Shown one piece after another: positions 44,900 to 53,727 of a DNA stretch of 64,000 nucleotides (position 1 is the stretch's first letter; each line of letters begins with the position of its first letter). The translations under genes were made by a program, and so were the position numbers. The notes below the pieces were generated by a model that was not told the DNA's origin, searched no databases, and worked only from the letters and a program-made list of their open reading frames with translations. This DNA is from Acidobacteriota bacterium (GTDB lineage Bacteria; Acidobacteriota; Terriglobia; Terriglobales; Acidobacteriaceae), in contig JACPYL010000008.1 in NCBI GenBank assembly GCA_016196065.1, forward strand, positions 372,001-436,000, read 5' to 3'.

Positions 44900-46558
44900 A
44901 TGACTGGTCGTCTCTACCCTTCTGAATTCATGACTGTCATCCTCTCCAATGCTGCAATCGTGTTGGCTTTTGCGCCGAAGGGCGTATTGCCATATATCCG
45001 GCAGCATTTTCTGGATAAGACTTTTCAGGGACTTTACAAAATCAATGGATTTGATCTCGCGCTACTCATTCCCTATTTCATCGTTCTGATTATTCTGGCC
45101 GCGTACGGCGCGCATCGCTATTGGCTGGTCTATCTTTATTACAAAAACAAGAAAAACAAGACGACCGAACCCGCCGCTCGTTTCGACGAACTCCCGCGCG
45201 TCACAGTGCAACTGCCAATTTTCAATGAGCAGTATGTTGTGGATCGCCTGCTGGACGCGATCTGCAAACTCGATTACCCGCGCGAAAAGCTCGACATACA
45301 ACTGCTTGACGACTCAACCGACGAAACCGTCGCCGTAGCGCGCGAACTGGTCGAGCGTTATGCTGCGCTTGGACACCCTGTTTACTACCTCCACCGCGAA
45401 AATCGCGCCGGTTACAAAGCAGGCGCGCTTGAAGAAGGACTGAAAACTGCCAAGGGTGAATTCGTCGCGATCTTCGACGCCGACTTCGTGCCTCCCACAG
45501 ATTTTCTGATGAAGTGCATTCATCACTTCACGAATCCGAAGATCGGGATGGTGCAAACTCGTTGGACTCATATCAACCGGACCTACTCGTTGCTCACCGA
45601 GGTGGAAGCGATTCTGCTCGATGGCCACTTTGTGCTGGAGCACTCCGGACGCGCCCGCAGCGGTGTTTTCTTTAACTTCAACGGCACGGCAGGCATGTGG
45701 CGGCGTGTTGCCATAGAAGAAGCGGGAGGCTGGCAACACGACACACTGACGGAAGATACCGATCTTTCTTACCGGGCACAGCTCAAGGGATGGAAATTTC
45801 TCTATCTACAGGACGTGGAGTGTCCTGCCGAGTTGCCGGTAGAGATGACTGCCTTCAAGACGCAGCAGGCGCGCTGGGCAAAGGGATTGATCCAGGTATC
45901 GAAGAAAATTCTGCCGAAGGTATTCGCCAGCGATGTGCCGCGGGCGGTTAAGGTCGAAGCGTGGTATCACCTGACCGCGAATCTCAGCTATCCGCTGATG
46001 ATCGTACTTTCCGTGCTGTTGATGCCGGCCATGATCATCCGCTTCTACCAGGGCTGGTTTCAGATGCTTTATATCGATCTGCCCTTGTTCATGGCATCGA
46101 CGTTTTCAATTTCGAGTTTCTATCTGGTTTCACAAAAGGAACTTTTCCCGAAAACGTGGCTGCGCGCATTTCTCTTCCTGCCGCTTCTGATGGCTCTGGG
46201 GATTGGCTTGACCATCACCAACACGCGCGCGGTTCTGGAAGCGCTGGCGGGCAAGCAAACGGCATTTGCGCGCACTCCTAAATATCGTGTGGAGTCAAAG
46301 AAAGACAAAGTGGGCGGCGCCAGCAAATATCGCAAGCGCCTGGGATGGGTTCCCTGGATCGAGCTAATGATTGGGACCTACTTCGCGGCAGCGGTGTATT
46401 ACGCGATCGACAACGAAAACTACTTCACGGTTCCCTTCCTCCTGCTCTTCGTGCTGGGCTACTGGTGTACTGGCCTGATGTCGTTGCTGCAAGGCCGCTT
46501 CAGCGGCATGTCGGTCAGTTCCGATGCGCACAGCAAGCCTTTCCCGGTGGGCGTCTAA
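44900..46558 (+). CDS. Membrane-bound family 2 glycosyltransferase (processive type)
   Basis: 552 residues. Two N-terminal membrane segments (about 10-25 and 50-75) precede a cytoplasmic GT-A domain. The domain carries LLDDSTDET (about 134-142), IFDADFVPP (D-x-D, near 193), TLTEDTDLSYRAQ (T-E-D, near 283) and TQQARWAKGL (Q-x-x-R-W, near 320). At least four C-terminal helices follow. The D, DxD, TED, QxxRW set identifies processive enzymes related to cellulose synthase, glucomannan synthase or CgsA-like enzymes. The polymer made is unknown. It could start at 44900 (AGG seven bases upstream) or 44930. No BcsB/BcsZ-like partner is seen. Confidence 0.92.
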   Translation: MTGRLYPSEFMTVILSNAAIVLAFAPKGVLPYIRQHFLDKTFQGLYKINGFDLALLIPYFIVLIILAAYGAHRYWLVYLYYKNKKNKTTEPAARFDELPRVTVQLPIFNEQYVVDRLLDAICKLDYPREKLDIQLLDDSTDETVAVARELVERYAALGHPVYYLHRENRAGYKAGALEEGLKTAKGEFVAIFDADFVPPTDFLMKCIHHFTNPKIGMVQTRWTHINRTYSLLTEVEAILLDGHFVLEHSGRARSGVFFNFNGTAGMWRRVAIEEAGGWQHDTLTEDTDLSYRAQLKGWKFLYLQDVECPAELPVEMTAFKTQQARWAKGLIQVSKKILPKVFASDVPRAVKVEAWYHLTANLSYPLMIVLSVLLMPAMIIRFYQGWFQMLYIDLPLFMASTFSISSFYLVSQKELFPKTWLRAFLFLPLLMALGIGLTITNTRAVLEALAGKQTAFARTPKYRVESKKDKVGGASKYRKRLGWVPWIELMIGTYFAAAVYYAIDNENYFTVPFLLLFVLGYWCTGLMSLLQGRFSGMSVSSDAHSKPFPVGV

Positions 46559-46669
46559 TCCAGCAGATGCGAGGCCGCGCGCTGCGAAAAAATCCCAGCG
46601 CTTCTCCTGCAACCGTTGTGCGAGAAGAAGGGCCGGGATTCAAACCTGCCTGCTTTCTAACTCTGCGAA

Positions 46670-47365
46670 CTAGTTAAGATCGGACAGGACAATCGCCGTC
46701 AGCGGCGTTCCTCCGTTCTGCTTGTCGAGCGCTACAGCAGTGCGAATCTGACCTGCCGTAAGTGTCAACGCTCCGCTGTCGATCGCGATCGTCTTCGATC
46801 CGGTCGGCGTGATAAACACTTCGTAGCTGCCAGCAGCCACGCTCAAATAGTCCGACACACCCTTGAAAGGCACATTGGTGAGCGTTGGCGTAACAGTAGT
46901 GATATCCGTTCCTGGGGCTTCGACATAGATATCGACCGGGCCCGCGCTGGGCGCCGCATGGACCAATCGCAATTTGACTTGTCCCGCAGCAGGGGCGGTG
47001 TTGTTATCGGTGAGCAGCAGTGGTTCGATGTTTGCCAGCGTATTCACCGCCAGCAACGTGTAATCGCCGTTGGCAGAGAAAACCGGCTTGGCATCAATCA
47101 CATCGGTAGTTCCGCCCGTGGCGCGCACTTCAACGTGGCGAGTACCCGAACCCACAGTCAAATACGCGGACGCAGTCTCGTAGGCTGCGTTGGTCACAAC
47201 CGCCTTGCCGTCCACCAGGACGTCAACGTTGGGCGCATCCGGCGAGGCATGGACAACCCGCAATCGTGAGCGATGGTCGTCGCCGCATCCAGTAGTAAAA
47301 AGAGCTGCACCGAGAATGATCGTGCTCAAGGCTAGGGAAAGAAAACGTGAATACATGGACATCAT
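46670..47365 (-). CDS. DUF4397 lipoprotein
   Basis: 231 residues with a lipoprotein signal (LALSTIILGAALFTTGC). The lipobox is F-T-T-G-C near residue 27. Two beta-rich DUF4397-like repeats follow: LRVVHASPDAPNVDVLVDGK and KLRLVHAAPSAGPVDIYVEA. Family members have the recurring R-L/V-V-H-A-S/A-P-D/S pattern and are surface or periplasmic proteins of unknown role. It is a tandem paralogue of the gene at 47682-48368. It converges on the glycosyltransferase gene, about 110 bases away. Confidence 0.88.
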   Translation of the reverse strand: MMSMYSRFLSLALSTIILGAALFTTGCGDDHRSRLRVVHASPDAPNVDVLVDGKAVVTNAAYETASAYLTVGSGTRHVEVRATGGTTDVIDAKPVFSANGDYTLLAVNTLANIEPLLLTDNNTAPAAGQVKLRLVHAAPSAGPVDIYVEAPGTDITTVTPTLTNVPFKGVSDYLSVAAGSYEVFITPTGSKTIAIDSGALTLTAGQIRTAVALDKQNGGTPLTAIVLSDLN

Positions 47366-47614
47366 TCGAACTCCTTATGGTTTTGCCCCTAATGGGGATC
47401 GTTTGCAAAATGACCGGTCGCACCGGCCCGTGGATGGTCGATCTACCTATGGGTCGCCGGGAGTCTTGTGCACTCCGTTTGGCTGTACCTTCTCGGATGG
47501 CGAAAACAGGTTTGCTGTTGGCGACAAACCAGGCGGGGACGAAGTTCTTTTTCCTTACGTTCAAAAGGCTACGGAGCGTTTGCCTGTCAATCCCAGGGAT
47601 TTAGGAAGAGGCAG

Positions 47615-47639
47615 GCGGGCCCTTGGTGGACGGGCCCGC
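47615..47639 (-). terminator. GC-rich hairpin downstream of the second DUF4397 gene
   Basis: GCGGGCCC and GGGCCCGC pair perfectly across nine bases, 43 bases beyond the stop of the 47682-48368 gene. A T-rich tail is only weakly present (CCTCTTCC). The rest of the gap 47366-47681 (316 bases) shows nothing else. Confidence 0.5.
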
Positions 47640-47681
47640 GCAAGGCATGGATTGATGGAGTGGGACGGTTGAAATACTCTC

Positions 47682-48368
47682 TTAGTTCGCGTCGGTCAAC
47701 ATCGTGAACTCAAAACCGCCAACCGGATTGTTCAGGCCCAAAGCTGTGCGAATCTGACGGGAGGCAAACGTGATCTTGCCGCTGTCGAGATTGATAAATT
47801 TCTGCCCGGGCACAGCGAAAATGACGTGATAGTCTCCCGCCGCCAGGCCGGAGTAAGTCGTGACGCCTTGAAATGCCAATCCCGGAAACGTTGGATCGAC
47901 GGAACTGATATCAGTGCCGTCCGGCACGATGTAGACATCCTGGATACCCATCCCTGGAGACGCATTGATGACGCGCAACTTGAAATTGCCTGAGTCGGGG
48001 GCAGTGTTGTCATCGATCAGTAACACGCTTTGCGGATCGAAGGAGAAGTTCATGGAGAGCAAGGTGTAGTTCGTGCCGGCCGAGATACTGTCGGATCGAT
48101 CCGCCAAAAGGTTAGTCGCGCCGGTCGGTTCGATCTGCAACTCACGAGTCCCGGTCGCAATGGTGATGTACGAAGAGGAAGCGCCATAGGCAACACTGGT
48201 TGCAGCGCTCTTGGTGTCGATCAGCAGGTCGAGGCCGGCCTCGTCAGGTGTGCCGTTCACCAGACGAACTTTGGCGCCAGTGGAAGATGATCCGCAGCTA
48301 GTGGTGAAGGCGGTGAGAGCAGTAAGAGTGAAGACGGCGGCGAAAAGTACACACGTACGACGAAGCAT
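47682..48368 (-). CDS. DUF4397 lipoprotein (paralogue)
   Basis: 228 residues with signal MLRRTCVLFAAVFTLTALTA and lipobox F-T-T-S-C near residue 25. Two repeats are visible: KVRLVNGTPDEAGLDLLIDT and KLRVINASPGMGIQDVYIVP. Each opens with the R-L/V-V/I-N pattern, where the downstream paralogue has V-H. The two genes share strand, size and order of parts, indicating tandem duplication. A 316-base gap with a hairpin separates them, so they are probably separate transcripts. The function is unknown. Confidence 0.88.
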   Translation of the reverse strand: MLRRTCVLFAAVFTLTALTAFTTSCGSSSTGAKVRLVNGTPDEAGLDLLIDTKSAATSVAYGASSSYITIATGTRELQIEPTGATNLLADRSDSISAGTNYTLLSMNFSFDPQSVLLIDDNTAPDSGNFKLRVINASPGMGIQDVYIVPDGTDISSVDPTFPGLAFQGVTTYSGLAAGDYHVIFAVPGQKFINLDSGKITFASRQIRTALGLNNPVGGFEFTMLTDAN

Positions 48369-48497
48369 TCGCGGGAACTCCTGGATAGTGAAGGTTTTTG
48401 GTGAACACTTGACTGGATGCGCACGACAGATCGCAAAGTTGCCGGGGTTCTGTAAATAGTCGTCAATGCGACGTAAAGTCTTGTAAAGCAGAGACGT

Positions 48498-49943
48498 CTA
48501 TCTCTGTTTCGCACTCTGTTTAGAAGATCGAAGCGATAGAAGTAGGATGCCGAAAAAGGCGGCGAGGTTCAGCCATGCGAACCAATCGCCGAGGCGACGG
48601 TAAAGCGTAGATTCGTGGATCGTGGGGAGCGACACGCTTGCCATGGCAAACGTGGAAGAAGAACTGTCCGCTTCCGCTAGAATGCGGCCGCGACTGTCAT
48701 TGATCGTGAGGAGCCCGTTGCGCGCGGATCGCGCGATCCCAAACCCATTCTCCACGCTGCGCAGTACGGCCATGCGGCCGTGCAGCCATCCATCGACGCG
48801 AAAATCCCACGCAGGCACAAGCAGCAATGTCGCTCCGTCACGGCCGTACTCGCTGCTCAGAGCGGGGAAATCCATGTCCTTGCAAATTTCCAGCCCCCAC
48901 GCGCCCGCGGGTTGCGGCACCAGCGTTCGAGAGGAGCCGGGAAGTTCTGGCTCGAGCCCTGGGATCAGGTGGTGTTTGTCATAGCTGGCCTGCAACTTCC
49001 CTTCGGGAGAATAGTAACGGGACTCATTGAACGACCCGTTTGCAGTACGGCGCACCAGGCCAACGACGATGCCGGAATGGAGATCCGCGGCTGCGCGGGA
49101 AAATATCTCGTCGACTTGCGGGCGGGCGCCTTCCGAGACGCGCGCAATTTTTTCGGGAAGAACAATCACTTGTGTTCCTGGAGGCGTGATCCGCCGAAGT
49201 TCATCCACATACTCGTGGAGCAACGCCAGTGCCTCCGCATCATGCCCGGGATACGCGCTGTCTGGGACATCCTTCGCGACGAGCAAGACGGCCGCAGTGG
49301 AATCCGAGGAAGGACGACTACTCAAGCGCAAAGCTCCGTAGAAGAAGACGGCTCCCAGGATCAGGCCCACTCCGCACGCAAGGCTCCGCCGCTGCTTCGC
49401 ACTAACTTTTTTGTTGAGGAGAGTGGCGAGAGTCCCCGCAAACAGAAAGATCACAAAGCTGATGCCCCAGATTCCACTGAGTGAGGCGATCTGAATCACC
49501 GGCAGAAAGTTCATCTGCGAGTAAGCCAGATTTCCAAACGTACTGTGCGGAGAGGTAACCGCGTTCAGGTATTCGTAGCTCACCCAGAAACTGGGTACGG
49601 CGAGAGCGGCGAGCCAGTATCTGCCTTTCAGCAACAATGACCGATGAAGGAGAACTGTCAGTCCGAAAATCAGCGCAGGGCCGGCGACAGCGAGAATCAC
49701 GATGCCGAGCGGAATGCCGAGGATCCCGCGTAAGTACGGCCACATGTTCAGACCGCCCAATCCCCAGGCAAGGAAGGCTACGGCGAAACTGGAGGATCGC
49801 GAAAGCGACGGGGCCGCCATCAGGACAGGCGCGGGAGCAAGCCACATCACCCACCAAATAGGGTGAAGTCCGCTGCCGAAGTAGACGAGAACAGCGCCCG
49901 CGAGCGAAGCGACGGCGGCCAGAAGTGCAGTCCGGTAAGGCAT
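48498..49943 (-). CDS. Apolipoprotein N-acyltransferase-like membrane nitrilase (divergent paralogue)
   Basis: 481 residues. Six N-terminal membrane helices (residues about 5-210) precede a nitrilase domain and a final membrane helix (about 450-470). The catalytic triad is readable: Glu in VIVLPEKIAR, Lys in YDKHHLIPGLEPEL and Cys in GLEICKDMDFPAL. True Lnt usually has I-C-Y-E after the Cys, as in the second lnt at the window end (AICYESIF). Here it is I-C-K-D. It probably acylates or hydrolyses an amide-type substrate at the membrane, but classical Lnt activity is uncertain. I chose ATG 49943 over 49976. It is isolated. Confidence 0.8.
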   Translation of the reverse strand: MPYRTALLAAVASLAGAVLVYFGSGLHPIWWVMWLAPAPVLMAAPSLSRSSSFAVAFLAWGLGGLNMWPYLRGILGIPLGIVILAVAGPALIFGLTVLLHRSLLLKGRYWLAALAVPSFWVSYEYLNAVTSPHSTFGNLAYSQMNFLPVIQIASLSGIWGISFVIFLFAGTLATLLNKKVSAKQRRSLACGVGLILGAVFFYGALRLSSRPSSDSTAAVLLVAKDVPDSAYPGHDAEALALLHEYVDELRRITPPGTQVIVLPEKIARVSEGARPQVDEIFSRAAADLHSGIVVGLVRRTANGSFNESRYYSPEGKLQASYDKHHLIPGLEPELPGSSRTLVPQPAGAWGLEICKDMDFPALSSEYGRDGATLLLVPAWDFRVDGWLHGRMAVLRSVENGFGIARSARNGLLTINDSRGRILAEADSSSSTFAMASVSLPTIHESTLYRRLGDWFAWLNLAAFFGILLLSLRSSKQSAKQR

Positions 49944-50151
49944 CCGAACGAATATACATTCCACAACGATGCACACAAAACGGGTCCACCGTTACCGAGG
50001 CAACAACACTGGAGACCTGCCTGGAGTTGTATTGTCTGGATGCTTCCGGAAGCGCATTTTTACTGCACCAAACTAACCAACACGAGGGTCTGTGTCGCGC
50101 ATGCTACGCTGATAACGCTCTGGTTTCTCAGCTGGCGCTCCGCGTGAGTTC

Positions 50152-51396
50152 TTGCAGGGAACCAATCTGAAAAAGCTGTTACGCACCGTGGAAGCACTGG
50201 CCGAGTTGGGTCCGGAACTGACAGCGGACCGCGACTTCGGGCAGACCGCGCGCACCATGCTTACGGCCATTATTGAGGCCGCGGGCGCGCGCGAGGCAGT
50301 CCTATTCTCATTCGGCGAGCGACCTTTTCTCCTCACCTCAGTCGGTGCGCAAGGATTCGCGCTCCTTCCCGAACCATCCCTGATCCCTCTTCTTCCCCGT
50401 CATGTTCACACCCTGGCCGCAGCGGCGGGACCCGTTCTACTGAACAGCAGCACGTATGACGTTTTCCTGAGTTCGAATGGCAATGTAGCTCCTGAATTAT
50501 TCAAGTGCATTTGCCCCCTCAAAGTACGTGGAAGGTTGGTGGGAGCAATCGCGCTGGGCCGGCGAGTGGGCGATGCGGCCTATGAAGAAGACGCGCTCGA
50601 CGCCTTACATTTGATCAGTAACTACGTGGCGTTGTCGATTCAGAATCACTCCTTGAGCCAGACTCTGGCGCAAAGGGTGTCCGAGAATTTGCGGCTGCTC
50701 GCTTCCCTGCATGGTTTTTACGACAACGCGCTCGAAGCCTTTGCCAGCGCCATCGACGTGAAGCACGTCAATATTCACGGCCATTCGCTCCGGGTGGGAC
50801 GATACGCGCAAGCCATCGGAGAAGCACTCGGGATGCAGTCGGAGCAGGTGGGAGCGCTGCGATCGGCGGGTTATCTACACGACATCGGAAAGGTTGCGGT
50901 CGACAAAAGGCTGTTCAGCAAACCGTCGTCACTGAATCCCGAGGAATTTCGCGAGATGGCTGACCACACCGTGGTTGGCCACCAGATTGTCAGCAATGTG
51001 CAATTCCCGTGGCCGCAGATTCCCGAAATCGTGCGCTGGCATCACGAGCGCGGAGATGGAACGGGATACCCCGACGGACTCCACCGGGACGAGATGCCCC
51101 AACCCGTCCGCATCATCGCGTTGGCCGATACCTTCGACGCGATGGTCAGCGCGCGTCCTTATCGGGAACCATTGCCACTCGGGAGCGCCCTGCAGGATCT
51201 GATTCGCATGACTCCCCAGAAATATGACGCGGAAGCGATGCAGGCTTTGCTCATCCAAGTGCGGCGAGATGCGGTGGGCAGCAACCGCGTGCCGTTGCTC
51301 GAACCCGGAGTCGTGAACCTGTCTGCCAGCGATGTGGATCAGTTGGCTTCTACATTGCACCACAAGATCACCCAGAACAAAGTATTCCTGACATAG
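50152..51396 (+). CDS. GAF plus HD-GYP domain protein (probable c-di-GMP phosphodiesterase)
   Basis: About 414 residues. An N-terminal GAF-like domain occupies about 10-170 (ARTMLTAIIEAAGAREAVLF, LKVRGRLVGAIALGRRVG). A linker follows, then an HD-GYP domain at about 200-385 with LHDIGKVAVDKRLFSKP, VGHQIV and HHERGDGTGYPDGL (the GYP signature). HD-GYP enzymes hydrolyse c-di-GMP to GMP. The His-Asp pair and GYP are intact. No receiver domain is attached, so input probably comes through GAF. The start is uncertain: TTG at 50152 is the longest, and no strong ribosome site is seen. It is followed by the pentose phosphate operon on the same strand after a 192-base gap. Confidence 0.9.
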   Translation: MQGTNLKKLLRTVEALAELGPELTADRDFGQTARTMLTAIIEAAGAREAVLFSFGERPFLLTSVGAQGFALLPEPSLIPLLPRHVHTLAAAAGPVLLNSSTYDVFLSSNGNVAPELFKCICPLKVRGRLVGAIALGRRVGDAAYEEDALDALHLISNYVALSIQNHSLSQTLAQRVSENLRLLASLHGFYDNALEAFASAIDVKHVNIHGHSLRVGRYAQAIGEALGMQSEQVGALRSAGYLHDIGKVAVDKRLFSKPSSLNPEEFREMADHTVVGHQIVSNVQFPWPQIPEIVRWHHERGDGTGYPDGLHRDEMPQPVRIIALADTFDAMVSARPYREPLPLGSALQDLIRMTPQKYDAEAMQALLIQVRRDAVGSNRVPLLEPGVVNLSASDVDQLASTLHHKITQNKVFLT

Positions 51397-51588
51397 GGCC
51401 CTTTTTCCGAAATTGTGATCTTGTTCTTGCGAAGAGGGCTGCCGGGATGCAAAGTCCACAACCCGCAGATTGTCTCCGGTGTAAAATCGAAGTTCAACCA
51501 TGAAGGCAGGTCTCTGCAACAAAATGCCCTGATCTTCATCTAATTATCCGTACATCCCGGGATCCCAAAGACTGAAGAGGGGGACTTG

Positions 51589-53667
51589 ATGGCCGTAAGC
51601 GATCAGGCTGTAGCCACCGATGCAAAGCTCGATCAGCTCAGTATCAATACCATCCGGACACTTTCGATGGACGGCGTGCAGAAGGCGAACTCGGGACATC
51701 CCGGGACGCCGATGGCGCTCGCTCCAGTCGCCTATACCCTCTGGCAACAGTTCCTTCGCTATGACCCGGAAGATCCGCTTTGGCCTAATCGCGACCGTTT
51801 CGTGCTATCGAATGGACATGCCTCGATGCTGCTGTACTCGATGCTGCATCTAGCGGGCGTTCGGTCCGTAAACAAGAAAGGCGAAGTCCTGCCCGACTTG
51901 TCGATTTCCCTGGATGATCTGAAACAGTTTCGCCAGATCGGCAGCAAGACTCCTGGACATCCTGAATACGGCTTTGCCACTGGCGTGGAAACGACTACAG
52001 GCCCCCTGGGCCAGGGCGTTGCGACCAGCGTCGGGATGGCGATCGCGGGCCGGTGGCTGGGCGCGAACTACAATCGTCCTGGATTCGACCTCTTCAACTA
52101 CAACGTCTGGGTATTCTGCGGCGACGGCGACCTCATGGAGGGTGTCTCCTCCGAGGCAGCATCCGTTGCCGGTCACTTGAAGCTCTCCAACCTGTGTTGG
52201 GTGTACGACAACAACCAGATTACGATCGAAGGAAACACTGATCTCGCGTTCAGCGAGGATGTGACTGGACGGTTCAGGAGTTATGGATGGGATGTAACCC
52301 ACGTTACCGATGCCAACGATCTCGGACAACTTGCGAAAGCTTTCCAGCACGCGACCGGCGTGCAGGATCGGCCGCAGTTGATTATTGTCGACAGCCATAT
52401 TGGTTTTGGATCTCCCCACCGGCAGGACACGAAAGAAGCGCACGGCGAAGCCCTCGGCGACGAAGAAGTGAAGTTGACCAAGCGCGCCTATGGCTGGCCC
52501 GAAGACGCACAATTCCTGGTTCCGGATGGAGTCCGCGAGTGTTTCCGCGACGGCATCGGCAAGCGCGGCAAACACCTGCGCGATCAGTGGACCACGATGT
52601 ACAACAAATACGGCGAGCAGTTCCCCGACCTCTCTAACCAACTCAGCCAAATGCAGCAGCACCAACTTCCGAGCGGCTGGGACAAGGATCTGCCAAGTTT
52701 TCCCGCGGACGCCAAGGGAACAGCAAGCCGCGAGTCTTCGTCCAAAGTTCTGAATGCGCTGGCGAAGAATATTCCGTGGCTGATGGGTGGCGCGGCGGAT
52801 CTGTATCCGAGCACGAAGACTCGCCTGACGTTCGACGGTGCCGGGGATTTTGAAGCGGGCAAATATCAGGGCCGCAATTTCCACTTTGGTATTCGCGAAC
52901 ACGGGATGGGCGCAATCGTGAACGGCATGACGCTCTGCAATGTCCGCGCTTACGGTTCCACGTTTTTCATTTTCACCGACTACATGAAGCCGGCGATGCG
53001 GCTCTCCGCTCTGATGGAGATACCGGCGATCTGGATTTTCACGCACGATTCCATCGGCCTCGGCGAAGATGGTCCGACCCACCAATCGATCGAGCAACTG
53101 ATCGCCTTGCGGGCAGTTCCGGACATGACTGTTCTGAGGCCGGGCGACGCCAACGAAGTAGTGGAAGCGTACAAGGTGATCATGAAGCTGCAGCACAGGC
53201 CAGCGGTTCTCGTGTTGAGCCGGCAGAATCTGCCCACTCTCGACCGCACGAAGTACGCCTCCGCGGCAGGCGTGGCCAAAGGCGCGTACGTTGTCGCTGA
53301 CGCCGAAGGCGGCAAGCCGCAAGTCATCCTGATCGGCACCGGCAGCGAGTTGAGCCTGTGCGTTGACGCTTACGAAAAGTTGAAACAGGAAGGCATCAAG
53401 GCTCGAGTGGTCAGCATGCCTTCATGGGACATCTTCGATCGCCAGGAACAGAGCTACCGCGATCAAGTGCTTCCGCCGGATGTCACGGCGCGGCTGGCTG
53501 TCGAAGCCGGTTCGGCGCTTGGGTGGTCGCAGTATGTCGGCACCAAGGGCCGGGTGATCGGGATGCACACTTTCGGCGCTTCGGCTCCCCTGAAGGACGT
53601 CATGAAGAAATTCGGCTTCACGGTCGATAACGTACTGCAGAATGCGCGCGAACTGGTTGCAAAGTAA
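51589..53667 (+). CDS. tkt: Transketolase
   Basis: 692 residues, TPP-dependent, transferring two-carbon units in the non-oxidative pentose phosphate pathway. The N-terminal PP domain has ANSGHPGTPMALAPVAYTLW, TTGPLGQGVATSVGMAIAG and the TPP motif CGDGDLMEGVSSEAASVAGH near residue 177. The Pyr domain has FHFGIREHGMGAIVNGM and FTDYMKPAMRLSALM. The C-terminal domain ends with GVTARL-like PPDVTARLAVEAGSALGWSQ. It has the full bacterial length. ATG 51589 follows AGGGGGA. It opens the five-gene operon with tal-pgi, gnd, zwf and pgl. Confidence 0.97.
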   Translation: MAVSDQAVATDAKLDQLSINTIRTLSMDGVQKANSGHPGTPMALAPVAYTLWQQFLRYDPEDPLWPNRDRFVLSNGHASMLLYSMLHLAGVRSVNKKGEVLPDLSISLDDLKQFRQIGSKTPGHPEYGFATGVETTTGPLGQGVATSVGMAIAGRWLGANYNRPGFDLFNYNVWVFCGDGDLMEGVSSEAASVAGHLKLSNLCWVYDNNQITIEGNTDLAFSEDVTGRFRSYGWDVTHVTDANDLGQLAKAFQHATGVQDRPQLIIVDSHIGFGSPHRQDTKEAHGEALGDEEVKLTKRAYGWPEDAQFLVPDGVRECFRDGIGKRGKHLRDQWTTMYNKYGEQFPDLSNQLSQMQQHQLPSGWDKDLPSFPADAKGTASRESSSKVLNALAKNIPWLMGGAADLYPSTKTRLTFDGAGDFEAGKYQGRNFHFGIREHGMGAIVNGMTLCNVRAYGSTFFIFTDYMKPAMRLSALMEIPAIWIFTHDSIGLGEDGPTHQSIEQLIALRAVPDMTVLRPGDANEVVEAYKVIMKLQHRPAVLVLSRQNLPTLDRTKYASAAGVAKGAYVVADAEGGKPQVILIGTGSELSLCVDAYEKLKQEGIKARVVSMPSWDIFDRQEQSYRDQVLPPDVTARLAVEAGSALGWSQYVGTKGRVIGMHTFGASAPLKDVMKKFGFTVDNVLQNARELVAK

Positions 53668-53727
53668 CGAATCTGTAACGTCCATCGGCGAATCTGGTCG
53701 GGACATGAGTAGTCGTGAGGAGAGGTC

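Noticed and set aside
46635-46665. Minus-strand GCAGGTTTGAATCCCGG resembling a tRNA T arm
   Set aside because: The flanking bases do not pair as a T stem (GCAGG against CCCGG), and no anticodon or acceptor arm can be built around it.
51397-51588. Riboswitch or leader before tkt
   Set aside because: I looked for a TPP-type or other conserved leader and found no convincing paired core.
51850-53322. Long open frame (490 codons) on the - strand inside transketolase
   Set aside because: It is wholly contained in an unmistakable transketolase gene and is rich in His/Arg as expected of a shadow frame.
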